DNA of 64,000 nt from Planoprotostelium fungivorum (lineage: Eukaryota > Evosea > Variosea > Cavosteliida > Cavosteliaceae), in the NCBI GenBank assembly GCA_003024175.1, contig MDYQ01000502.1, positions 1 to 64,000 of the forward strand, in the 5' to 3' direction. Within the stretch, counting starts at the first letter, position 1. Every line of letters begins with the position of its first letter. The position numbers and the translations under genes are program-made. Of this stretch, positions 1 to 9,974 are shown one piece after another. The notes under the pieces were generated by a model. The model searched no databases, was not told the origin of the DNA, and saw only the letters and a list, made by a program, of their open reading frames with translations.

Positions 1-460
1 TATGTCGACGTCGACAATAGGTCCTCCCGACCAGGATAATTCGGGTGGAGGCATCGGCTACATCAACTGGGACAGAAAGAACGGACTCGATGCGCTCAGA
101 GCCGTGAGTAGAAGCGATGACGTCACGTGACGTCATAATGACATCATCCACAGGCTCAGCCAGGTAAGAAGATCCTCGTCGGAGAATGGGCGGGAAGTGA
201 GTCACGTGACCGTTGTAGATGAATCTCTGAAACCATCCAGCCAACCACTTTACCGATGACAACACAGTCGGATTCGTCAACGCACAGGTGCGATGGATTA
301 GAAGACATGTGAAACTCATTTGACTCGACAGATGCAAGTCTATGGTGACTCAGCTGATGGCTGGACTTTCTGGAGCTGGGCTGGCTCCGGTGGCGGCTGG
401 AACTTTCAGGACATGTTGAACGCTGGCATCGACAAGGGACAGCTCAACCAGCAGTGCTGA
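1..460 (+). CDS. GH5 exo-beta-1,3-glucanase-like gene 1 (3' part only)
   Basis: This is the 3' end of a secreted glycoside hydrolase 5 gene whose 5' part lies left of the window. Visible exons encode the D-x-NSGGGIGYINWDRKN segment, then LVGEWA, whose Glu is the expected catalytic nucleophile, then the C-terminal segment DGWTFWSWAGSGGGWNF ending in QQC and TGA at 458-460. Introns sit at the same places as in the five other copies: one ends near 20, one spans about 109-153, one holds CACGTG near 204, and one follows the HFTDDNTVGFVNAQ exon. In the family this enzyme trims glucose from beta-1,3-glucan ends. It is tandem with gene 2, 525 bp downstream on the same strand. The identification rests on close similarity to the complete neighbours. 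Confidence 0.85.
117..136. promoter_or_regulatory. Intronic 20-bp perfect palindrome, copy 1
   Basis: ATGACGTCACGTGACGTCAT is its own reverse complement: two CRE-like TGACGTCA octamers overlapping a central CACGTG E-box. It lies inside the intron of GH5 gene 1 that precedes the exon carrying the catalytic nucleophile. The same intron of each paralogue has it. A regulatory role is inferred. Confidence 0.6.
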
Positions 461-984
461 TGATGAGATGTGACACCAAGTTCGATAAAGAATGGAGATC
501 TCACGATATATCCTCCGCCGTGACATGTTTCGCGTCTGGACACGAACTCATCGGGGGAGTTGTGTAATCGCATGACAAGCAGCCACCTCGCCCGATGTTT
601 GCTTCAGGTGATCTGCGAACCAAACGGACACTCGAACGTCTCCAACCCGTCTCAGCTCTGAAGAGATGCTGGTGATCATCACTTCATCATGTGGACTGTG
701 ACCTCCGCTCCCTTCTCCCACCTTGTGTCTCGCTTTCACGCCTTCGTTCAGTAGAATGTATCGAACTGTTCGGGCTGCCCGAACGATGTGACAAAGATAA
801 GTCGGGTCAGAAATGTGTTTGACAATCTTCCGTTCTGTGGTGCGTCAGTATGGACTACCGGATCATTTCTGGTATCAGCAGATCGGGCCGCGCCCGACAT
901 ACCAGAAGACAGGTAAAGGAAGCTTCCGTCGAAGAATCGATTTGAGGTTCGACGCCAAGAGGATCATTCTTCGACAGCAGCACG
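461..984. other. Intergenic region between GH5 genes 1 and 2
   Basis: This 524-bp stretch contains the 3' flank of gene 1 and the promoter of gene 2. Open frames here are short and show no family features. I recognise no RNA gene and no TATA-like element that I would defend. Confidence 0.6.
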
Positions 985-2794
985 ATGGCGAAGACGTCCC
1001 TCATCGTGTTGGCCCTCTTGGGGTTGTCTATCACTCTCGCTCAGAATTGCGGTTGTGATTCGAGCCAGTGTTGCTCTCAGGTGAGGCCATCATTGTCTGT
1101 GTGTTCTGGAATGGAGATGCTGACTCGTCACAGTATGGATACTGTGGAACTGGAAACGATTACTGCGGTAAGCCGATTCAGATCTTCCGTCAGAGATGTT
1201 GACAATGCGGTAGGTAATGGTTGTCAACAGAATTGTGGAGGTAACAACGGTGGAAACAACAACAATGGAGGAAACAACAACGGAGGTGGCAGCAGCTGCG
1301 CCCAAAACAAATTGAGCTCTCTGATGAACGGAAACACCAAGCCAAAGGGAGTGAATCTCGGCAACTGGTTCATTCTCGAGCAGTGGATGTGAGATGCATG
1401 TCCATCCCTTCGCATCAGCCATTTCATTTCGAATGATGATCTGATTCGACCAGGGATAATTCTCCCTGGAGCGCCGGTAACTGCGACCCCAACGTTGCTT
1501 ATGGACAGTACCTCTTAGAGAAGTGTCTCAACGGGTGAGATCATCGTGCGATGATGAGGCTGACCACCGTGGCAGACAAGGACAGAGACAATCCGTCATG
1601 AACAACCACTGGAACTCTTTCATCACCGAGAACGACTTCCAGCAGATGAGTGCAGCTGGCATCAACTTTGTGAGACTGCCTGTCGGATGGTGGTACATCT
1701 ATGACGACTATGGAGGTTCTGGCAACGTTCAGCCATACGTCAGCCCCAACGACTACCAGTCCGGTGGGTGTCATGCTGTCTCACGATCAGGACTCACGAA
1801 CCATCAGGTGGACTTGCATACATCACCAAAGCTTTCGACTGGGCTGCCAAGTATGGCATCGGCGTTCTGCTGTGCATGCACGCGGCACCTGGGTCGCAAG
1901 GAGGCACTGACAACTCTTCTCCTCCTGATACGACCGGAAACGTGAGTCTTCTGAAAATTTCCGTCGTTTGGCATAAATTTAACGTGATGAAATAGCACTA
2001 CTGGGATCAATACCCCAACAACCAGGCCGCTACCGTCGACTCCATCACCAAGTATGTGAACAAGTACCACAACCACGCAGCCTACTGGGGTGTCGCTCTC
2101 ATGAACGAGCCCAGAGGAGACACCAACGTCCTCCGCAGCTACTACCTCACCGCTTACGCCGGTGAGACCTCAGTTCCCGCCATTTTCCCCGCTGACACTT
2201 GTACAGCCATTCGCACCATGACGAGCAAGCCTGTCGTCATCAACCCACTCATCTCACCCTTCCAGTCTGGTACTGAGGGAGAGTGGACCAGCTTCATGCA
2301 GGGAGGAGCCTTCACGAACGTGTGGTACGATCTGCACTACTACTCTTGCTTCGGAGGTGACGTGCGATGACGTCACGATGTTATGTCGACGTCGATCATA
2401 GGTCCTGGAGACCAGAACAACTCTGGTGGAGGCATCGGCTACATCAACTGGGACAGAAAGAACCAGATCGCTGCGTTCAAGGCTGTGAGTAGAAGCGATG
2501 ACGTCACGTGACGTCATACTGACATCATCCACAGGCTCAGCCCGGTAAGCAGATGTTGATCGGAGAGTGGACGGGAAGTGAGTCACGTGATTGTTGTAGA
2601 TGGAATATTGACCAAAATCAGACAACAACTTCCAAGACGGTAACACCGTAGGTTTCGTCAATGCACAGATGAACGTCTATGGCACAGCTGACGGCTGGAC
2701 CTTCTGGAGCTGGGCTGGATCTGGCGGCAGCTGGAAGTTCCAGGACATGCTTAACGCTGGTATCGACAAGAGCCAGCTCAACCAGCAGTGCTGA
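985..2794 (+). CDS. Secreted chitin-binding GH5 exo-beta-1,3-glucanase-like protein (gene 2)
   Basis: The first exon (985-1080) encodes a signal peptide ending near TLAQ and the start of a hevein-type (CBM18) module, NCGCDSSQCCSQ. After an intron the module continues YGYCGTGNDYCG and GCQQNC, giving eight cysteines. A linker of Asn/Gly repeats follows. The GH5 domain opens with GVNLGNWFILEQWM, a hallmark of exo-1,3-glucanases (GVNLGGW..LEPW in yeast Exg1), then INFVRLPVGWW, HAAPGSQGGTDNS, the acid/base Glu in MNEPRGD (2107-2109) and the nucleophile Glu in IGEWT (2565-2567). It ends in QQC. The protein should be exported, bind chitin and degrade fungal beta-1,3-glucan. About ten introns of 45-55 bp are present. 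It converges on gene 3, its near-identical inverted partner. Confidence 0.88.
2498..2517. promoter_or_regulatory. Intronic 20-bp perfect palindrome, copy 2
   Basis: The same ATGACGTCACGTGACGTCAT palindrome as in gene 1, perfect, in the intron between the exons ending AFKA and beginning AQPGKQ of GH5 gene 2. Confidence 0.6.
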
Positions 2795-3085
2795 TGAGAT
2801 ATTATATCTTGATACAATAAAATGACAACGACCACGTTGAAATTGATTACGGTGGTTCTTCATCTTGATCACCTTGAATCGAGGCCACCCAATCTCGTGC
2901 TCGAAAATGCATCTCAAACTCAGCAGCGGCCGATCCACCACCATAATTTGTACATTCTCAATCAGAGTCAGTCCACAAGCCTGAACTGCATTGGACGCGA
3001 TATTCATCGTTAAAAGAATCAAAACGGGTTATTTTAGCAACATTTATCGAAATCAATGTTTGTGAAGAACGTGCTTCCGATCGAG

Positions 3086-4868
3086 TTAGCACTTCTGACC
3101 GAGCTGTCCCTGGTCGATGCCCTTGTTGAGCATGTCCTGGAAGTTCCAGCCGCCGCCAGATCCGGCCCAGCTCCAGAAGGTCCATCCGTCGGCTGTGCCA
3201 AAGACGTTCATCTCGGCATTGACAAAGTCAACCAAGTGATCATCGTTGAAACTGTTGGCTGCAGAATGTCAGAGCTCGATCTACAACGGTCACGTGTCTC
3301 ACCTCCCGCCCATTCTCCGATGAGAATCTTCTTATTGGGCTGAGCCTGTTGATGTTTTCAGTATGACGTCACGTGACATCATCGCTTCCACTCACAGCCT
3401 TCAGGTCCCTGATCTGGTTCTTTCTGTCCCAGTTGATGTATCCCACGGCTCCTCCATAGTTCTTCTGATTGGAATCACCTGTGTCGATGTCAACTAGACG
3501 TACGCTACCATTGTGTTATCTCACCATCTCCGAAGCAAGCGTAGTAGTGCATATCATACCACACGTTCTTGTAGTGGTCTCCCTGCATGAAGTTGGTCCA
3601 TTCTCCTTCACAGCCAGACTGGAAGGGGACGATGAGAGGGTTGAGGACGACAGGCTTGTCGGTCATGGTGCGAACGGCTGTCATGGAGAATCAGTGGAGA
3701 AGCCGTGGGAATGAACCCACCTTCGTAAGCCTTGAGGTAGTAGTTGCGGAGGACGTTGGTGTCACCTCTGGGCTCGTTGAGAAGAGCAACACCCCAGTAG
3801 GCTGCGTGGTTGTGGTACTTGTTCACATACTTTTTGATCGAGTCGATCGTTGCTTCCTGGTTGTTGGAGTATTTGTCCCAGTAGAACTGTCATATCACGT
3901 CAGTTGAAGGATGATGGAGAATCTGTGGGACACTCACGTTGGAAGAAGCATCAGGAGGAGAAGAGTTGTCAGTGCCTCCCTGCGACCCAGGCGCTGCGTG
4001 CATGCACAGCAGAACGCCGATGCCATACTTGGCAGCCCAGTCGAAAGCTTTGGTGATGTATGCAAGTCCACCTGATAGTCCGTGAGTCCTGATCGTGAGA
4101 CAGCATGACACCCACCGGACTGGTAGTCGTTGGGGCTGACGTACGGCTGTACGTTCTGTGGTCCTCCATAGTCGTCGTAGATCTGCCACCATCCAACGGG
4201 CAGTCTCACAAAGTTGATGCCGTACGAGCTCATCTTTCTAAAATCACCCTCGGTGATGAAGGTGTTCCAGTGGTTCTGCATGACAGACTCTCTCTTTCCT
4301 TGTCTGTTCAGGCACTGCTCGACCAAGTAAGATCCAGGGTTGGCGTTGTGATCGCAGTTTCCGGCGTCCCAGGGTCCACTGGACCTGTGATCGACGTCAG
4401 CTCCACCTCGTCCATCATGTCAGGTTCTCACATCCACTGCTCGAGGACGAACCAACTGCCAAGGTTCACTCCCTTTGGCTTGGCGCTTCCGTTCTTCACG
4501 CTGGCCAGTCTGTTCTTTGCACAGTCGCTGCCTCCTCCGTTGTTGTTGTCGTTGCCTCCGTTGTTGTTGTTTCCACCGTTGTTGTTACCTCCGCAGTTTT
4601 GTCGGCAGCCGTCACCTGTATGAATGAGAACGAGATCATATGAATCGGATGTGAATGTCTCACCGCAGTAATCGTTACCGGTTCCACAGTAACCCCACTG
4701 AATCATGTCAGACTCTACAATTCGAAATGCGTCTATCGTATGAAACTTATGTTCAGATGACCTCACCCTAGAACAGCATTCGCCTCCACCGCATCCACAG
4801 TTCTGTGCGAGCACGATGGTCAAGCCAAGTATGGCCACGAGAAGAAGACTGTAGACTCCCCGAGCCAT
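3086..4868 (-). CDS. Secreted chitin-binding GH5 exo-beta-1,3-glucanase-like protein (gene 3)
   Basis: The start at 4868 gives MARGVYSLLLVAILGLTIVL, a clean signal peptide, then the hevein module NCGCGGGECC...GYCGTGNDYCG...GCRQNCGG and an Asn/Gly linker. The GH5 part has GVNLGSWFVLEQWM, GINFVRLPVGWW, the HAAPGSQGGTDNS loop, LLNEPRGD (acid/base Glu) and a GEW nucleophile motif. The C-terminus is GQLGQKC rather than the QQC of its siblings, with stop TAA at 3086-3088. One intron (about 4078-4123 on the + strand) matches the equivalent intron of gene 2 almost base for base, so the two are a recent inverted duplicate or are kept alike by conversion. Role as for gene 2. Confidence 0.88.
3363..3382. 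promoter_or_regulatory. Intronic palindrome, copy 3 (one mismatch)
   Basis: ATGACGTCACGTGACATCAT lies in the homologous intron of GH5 gene 3. One CRE half is changed from GACGTC to GACATC; the CACGTG core is intact. Confidence 0.5.
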
Positions 4869-5409
4869 CGTCTCTCTGTTCCTCCGAAAAATGAACTTTC
4901 AACCGAGCTACATCTCACGTGGATTCTTCCTCTCCCTTTTCTGTCCATCTGCTCGACTTCGAAGCTAAAGGACATTCAGATGAAGTTCTGCTGTCACTGC
5001 GGAAGGTCAACCGGCCTCCGTTCTCTTCAAGAAACGAACGGATACAACAAAATCGCGGGTGCATGTCGTCAGGCAGATGGATTTAGCACGATGTAGAGTC
5101 GATATAGAGGGGGAGGATGTGATATATAGACGATGTGAAGAGGGTGTCGGGACTTGGGCGGTAGGATGCGATATTCTCGTCAAATGTGTCTATAGACCAT
5201 GAAATTCCGTGTGAAATGCGTCGCGTGTCAGGGTCACTTGCTACGACCCAAAGTAAAGACCTTACAGATAGACCCCAGGGACTGAAGGCTTGCACAGATT
5301 CGATTCACACTCGGACCTCTCATCGTGATCGTCTTCATCGGAGATGAGTGTACCGTTCAACCGGTGAGAATTTTATCTCTTCCAATTCCATTACAATCAT
5401 CATGCATGA
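4869..5409. other. Intergenic region between GH5 genes 3 and 4
   Basis: This 541-bp stretch is the promoter of gene 3 and the 3' flank of gene 4. I see no convincing gene. It holds the conserved block at 4922-4942. The minus-strand open frame at 5083-5295 has no recognisable feature. Confidence 0.6.
4922..4942 (-). promoter_or_regulatory. Conserved promoter block of GH5 gene 3
   Basis: A 21-bp block (begins GATTCTTCCTCTCCC on the + strand) is repeated exactly at 7319-7339 upstream of gene 4. It lies 54 bp before the ATG of gene 3 and 57 bp before that of gene 4. A second shared piece, CTCCGAAAA, lies between it and each start. This is either a conserved promoter element or a remnant of recent duplication. 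Confidence 0.5.
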
Positions 5410-7262
5410 TCAGCATTGCTGGTTGAGCTGTCCCTTGTCGATGCCCTTGCCGAGCATGTCTCTGAAGTTCCAGCCGCCACCGGAGCCAGCCCAGCTCCAG
5501 AAGGTCCAGCCGTCAGCTGTGCCATAGACGTTCATCTGTGCGTTGACGAAACCGACCAAGTTGTCATCACCGAAGTGGTTAGCTGTGAAGATGAGACGTC
5601 GATCTACAACGGTCACGTGACTCACCTCCGGCCCATTCTCCGACGAGGATCTTCTTACCTGGCTGAGCCTGTGGATGATGTCAGTATGACGTCACGTGAC
5701 ATCATCGCTTCGACTCACAGCCTTCAAAGCGGCAATCTGGTTCTTTCTGTCCCAGTTAATGTATCCAATGGCCCCTCCAGAGTTGTTCTGATCTCCATCA
5801 CCTGCATCGACGTCGGCATACGATCGTGACTTTATGACACGTCACCTCCAAAGCAAGAGTAGTAGTGCATGTCGTACCACACGTTCGTGTACTGTCCTCC
5901 CTGCATGAAGTTGGTCCATTCTCCTTCACAGCCAGACTGGAAGGGTGAGATGAGAGGGTTGATGACGACGGGTCTGTCGGTCATGGTGCGAACGGCTGTG
6001 ATGGAGAATCAGTGGAGAAGTTCTGGGAATGATGTCCCACCATTGTAAGCCTTGAGGTAGTAGTTGCGGAGGACGTTAGTGTCTCCTCTGGGCTCGTTCA
6101 TGAGAGCGACACCCCAGTAGGCTGCGTGGTTGTGGTACTTGTTCACATACTTTTTGATCGAGTCGATCGTGGCTTCCTGGTTGTTGGAGTATTTGTCCCA
6201 GTAGAACTGTCATGTGGTATGAGTATGACGTGGGATGATGGAGAATGAGTGGGACACTTACGTTGCCAGAGTTGTCGGAGGGTGAAGAGTTGTCAGTGCC
6301 TCCTTGCGAGCCAGGTGCTGCGTGCATGCACAGCAGAACGCCGATGCCATACTTGGCAGCCCAGTCGAAAGCTTTGGTGATGTATGCAAGCCCACCTGTT
6401 TCCTTCAGTCATCAACATCCCTCAATGTCTATGTTCTTCTATAATTTGTACGTATTCTACGTACCGGTCTGGTAGTCAGTGGGGCTAACGTATGGTTGCA
6501 CGTTCTGTGGTCCTCCATGGTCATCATAGATGTGCCACCATCCAACGGGCAGCCTCACAAAGTTGATGCCAGCTGCGCTCATCTGCTTGAAGTCGTTCTC
6601 GGTGATGAAGGTGTTCCAGTGGTTGTTCATCACGGACTGTCTCTTTCCTTGTCTGTTCAGACACTGCTCTAAGAGGTAAGAGCCGGGGGCGGAGTTGTGA
6701 TCGCAGTTTCCGGCGTCCCAAGGTCCACCAGACCTGTGATCGACGTCAGTTCTACCTCGTCCATCATGTCAGATTCTCACATCCAGGCCTCGAGGACGAA
6801 CCAACTGCCAAGGTTCACTCCCTTTGGCTTGGCGCTTCCGTTCTTCACGCTGGCCAGTCTGTTCTTTGCGCAGTCGCTGCCTCCTCCGTTGTTGTTGTCG
6901 TTGCCTCCGTTGTTGTTGTTTCCACCGTTGTTTCCACCGTTGTTGTTACCTCCGCAGTTCTGTTTGCATCCTCGACCTGAATGGAATCAGTTGGATGATA
7001 CGATGCTTCAATGGATGTAGTTTACCGCAGTAGTCGTTGCCAGTTCCGCAATAGCCCCACTGAGAAAGAGGTGTCAGATGATTCCGTCATTCGAGATGAT
7101 ATCACGGTGATATCATCTCGTCTATCGTCTCCGTTGTATGATGTTCAAACCTCATCCCACCTGAGAACAGCATTCGCCTCCATCGCATCCACAGTTCTGT
7201 GCGAGCACGATGGTCAAGCCAAGTACGGCCACCAGGAGAAGACTGTAGACTCCCCGAGCCAT
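5410..7262 (-). CDS. Secreted chitin-binding GH5 exo-beta-1,3-glucanase-like protein (gene 4)
   Basis: The start at 7262 gives the same MARGVYSLLLVA signal peptide as gene 3, then NCGCDGGECCSQ and WGYCGTGNDYCG (hevein module), a long Asn/Gly linker, and a GH5 domain with GVNLGSWFVLEAWM, GINFVRLPVGWW, HAAPGSQGGTDNSSP, LMNEPRGD and a GEWA nucleophile motif. It ends GQLNQQC with TGA at 5410-5412. The 5' half resembles gene 3, while the last exons and 3' flank are nearly identical to gene 5, so the gene looks mosaic. Its first intron contains the long perfect inverted repeat at 7092-7120. Predicted role: exported enzyme that digests fungal wall beta-1,3-glucan. Confidence 0.88.
5686..5705. promoter_or_regulatory. 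Intronic palindrome, copy 4 (one mismatch)
   Basis: ATGACGTCACGTGACATCAT in the homologous intron of GH5 gene 4, the same variant as in gene 3. Confidence 0.5.
7092..7120. repeat. Perfect inverted repeat in intron 1 of GH5 gene 4
   Basis: Two 14-bp arms (CGAGATGATATCAC and its exact complement) are separated by one base. Transcribed, this forms a near-continuous hairpin inside the intron that splits the chitin-binding module. The equivalent intron of gene 3 lacks it. Confidence 0.8.
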
Positions 7263-7758
7263 TGTCTCTCCGTTGTGTGCTCCTCCGAAAATGAGTTGCA
7301 GCTGAGTCACAGCCCAATGATTCTTCCTCTCCCTTTTCTATTCTGTTCAAAGAAGAGACGTTCGGGTGTCACAGAAGAAGCTGAATCTCGAGCCGTATTC
7401 CCGTGGCGAAGCGAACTGATGCCCACGAGTCCCAGTGTGCGACGGCGATGTGTACGTGTCTGACTGGGTTCGAAAGAAATGTACAGAAGAGGTAGAGCTC
7501 GTCGATCGTGCGACTCTCACGATCAGACAACGATGGACTAAGAGCTGTAGATGGCAACATTTCCGACGGATTCGACCCGACTCGAACCCCGACATCTGAA
7601 AGTATCGGGTAGAAGGTGCATCTAGCGACCTTGTTTTCAACACAATGACGAGCAGCGGACATCTCTGACGTATCGCGTTCACTTCTACATCACATCACCG
7701 CAAGTCACATCATCTTCATGAGATGAAAACAGATGTCAAATCCATTCTATTACAATCA
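7263..7758. other. Intergenic region between GH5 genes 4 and 5
   Basis: This 496-bp stretch contains the promoter of gene 4 and the 3' flank of gene 5. Open frames on both strands lack recognisable motifs. A T-loop-like TTCGANTC string near 7585 does not fold as a tRNA. I see no gene. Confidence 0.6.
7319..7339 (-). promoter_or_regulatory. Conserved promoter block of GH5 gene 4
   Basis: Exact copy of the block at 4922-4942, placed 57 bp upstream of the gene 4 start. See that entry. Confidence 0.5.
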
Positions 7759-9777
7759 TCAGCATTGCTGGTTGAGCTGTCCCTTGTCGATGCCCTTGCC
7801 GAGCATGTCTCTGAAGTTCCAGCCGCCACCGGAGCCAGCCCAGCTCCAGAAGGTCCAGCCGTCAGCTGTGCCATAGACGTTCATCTGTGCGTTGACGAAA
7901 CCGACCACGTTGTCGTCACCGAAGTGATTGGCTGTAGAAGATCAGGCGTTGATCTACAACAGTCGCGTGACTCACCTCCTGCCCATTCTCCAATCAACAT
8001 CTTCTTACCCGGTTGAGCCTGTGATGACATCAGTATGACATCACGTGACGTCATCGCTTCTACTCACAGCCTTGAACGCAGCGATCTGGTTCTTTCTGTC
8101 CCAGTTGATGTATCCAATGGCTCCTCCCGAATTATTCTGATCTGGATCACCTGCGTCGACGTCGACATCACGTCATATCACGTCACTATCCGTCACCTCC
8201 AAAGCAAGAGTAGTAATGCAGATCGTACCACACGTTTGTGTACTGTCCTCCCTGCATGAAACTGGTCCAATCGCCTTCGGTACCATACTGAAAGGGTGAA
8301 ATGATGGGGTTGAGAACGACTGGTTTGTTCGTCATCTTTCGAACGGCTGTACAAGTGTCAGCGGAGAAAATGGCGGGAACGGTAGTCTCACCGGCGTAAG
8401 CGGAGAGGTAATAAGCTTTGAGTACCTGAACGTTACCTCTGGGCTCGTTTAGAAGAGCGACACCCCAGTAGGCAGCATGGCCGTTGTACTTCTTGACGTA
8501 CTTTGTGATCGAATCAACCGTGGCAGCTTGGTTGTTGGGGTATTGATCCCAGTAGTGCTGCATCATGAGTCATGATCGTGTGATGAAGAATCTTTGAAGA
8601 CTCACGGAACCGGATGTATCGGGGGGAGAAGAGTTGTCAGTGCCTCCTTGCGAGCCAGGTGCTGCATGCATGCACAGCAGAACGCCGATGCCATACTTGG
8701 CAGCCCAGTCGAAGGCTTTGGTGATGTATGCAAGTCCACCTGTCACTTTCAGTCATCTGATTCTCTCATCATCTTTCTTCTTGTACGTACCGGTCTGATA
8801 GTCAGTGGGGCTGACGTACGGCTGAACGTTCTGTGCTCCTCCATAGTCATCATAGATGTGCCACCATCCAACGGGCAGTCTCACAAAATTGATACCAGCT
8901 GCACTCATCTGCTTGAAGTCGTTCTCGGTGATGAAGGTGTTCCAGTGGTTGTTCATCACAGACTGTCTCTTTCCTTTGTTCTTCAGACACTGCTCCAAGA
9001 GGTAAGAGCCAGGTGTGCTGTTGGGATCACATCCTCCGGCCGACCAAGGTCCACCCGACCTGATCATCAACGTCAGATCATTGCGATGGAGATGGAGAAT
9101 GCAACTCACATCCACTGCTCGAGGACGAACCAACTGCCAAGGTTAGCTCCCTTTGGCTTCGTGTTTCCACTCATGAGAGAGGAGAGCTTCTTCTGAGCGC
9201 ATGTACCTCGTCCATTGATGGTTCCAGAGGCTCTGCAGCCAGCGGCAGCGGAGTTAGGAACGCCACCCTTCAGCCAACAGTTCTTTCCACAGCTGTCGAA
9301 AGCCCAAGACTGGCAGTTGCTGCATTCCATCAGAAAATGCAAGGTGATGATTCGAAGGATCACTTGTTGTTATGGCATTGATTCTGGCAATCTTCGGCAC
9401 CGGAGGCAGTTCCAGGTTGATTGGGGAGGTCTTGTCCGGATCGATCCACATTTTGATCGATGGTTCCCCATTGAGTGTTACCGCTCTTGACGAAGACATC
9501 GGAGGTCATGTTCATACCACAGTTCTGTTGGCAGCCAAAACCTGCATCAATTAGAACATGAGGTGTCAGAGACGTCTCATACCGCAGTAGTCGCTGCCTG
9601 TTCCACAGTATCCGTGCTGTAAATTTCATCAGCTCACAGAAGCAAATGACAATGCAGTTTGCATAGAATGGATCGAACCTGAGAGCAGCATTGTCCACCG
9701 TCACAGCCACATTTTTGGGCGAATACGAGAGAAGAAGCCGCCAGAGCTACAAACAGAAGACTGATACCTCTCATCAT
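7759..9777 (-). CDS. Secreted GH5 glucanase-like protein with chitin-binding and PAN-like modules (gene 5)
   Basis: The start at 9777 (MMRGISLLFVALAASSLVFA, second Met at 9774 also possible) gives a signal peptide and then a hevein module: KCGCDGGQCCSQ, HGYCGTGSDYCG, GCQQNC. In place of a pure Asn/Gly linker there is a Cys-rich stretch, AEDCQNQCHNNK followed by NCQSWAFDSCGKNCWLKGG and GCRASG, which has the spacing of a PAN/apple module, often a carbohydrate- or protein-binding fold. The GH5 domain follows with GANLGSWFVLEQWM, INFVRLPVGWW, LLNEPRGN and a GEW nucleophile motif. Stop TGA at 7759-7761. GVNLG of genes 2-4 is GANLG here and in gene 6, marking the two as a sub-family. Confidence 0.87.
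8035..8054. promoter_or_regulatory. Intronic palindrome, copy 5 (one mismatch)
   Basis: ATGACATCACGTGACGTCAT in the homologous intron of GH5 gene 5. The mismatch is in the other half from copies 3 and 4; the CACGTG core is intact. Confidence 0.5.
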
Positions 9778-9832
9778 GCTCTTCTGTTTCGAAATATGAT
9801 CCGGAGGCATAATGCCGCATAACCCCGAGTCA

Positions 9833-9845
9833 ACAACATGTCCGC
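9833..9845 (-). promoter_or_regulatory. Shared upstream element of GH5 gene 5
   Basis: CCCCGAGTCAACA, together with CTGTTTCGAAA at 9784-9794, recurs upstream of gene 6 (12008-12020 and 11984-11994). Neither piece occurs upstream of genes 3 and 4, so the array has two promoter sub-types. Function inferred from conservation only. Confidence 0.4.
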
Positions 9846-9974
9846 AGACATGCTGTCTAAAATATTCTGTCACTGTCGGTAGACGAGACCCCATCTGCAT
9901 TATGATGATAGCCACGGAGAGAACAGAACAATTGAGAAGAACACACTTTATGAGTGAAAGTCGCAGACTTTATC

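Noticed and set aside
7570-7640. tRNA-like T-loop string (GGTTCGAGTC on the minus strand)
   Set aside because: The flanking bases do not pair into a T-stem or acceptor stem and no matching A box is present.
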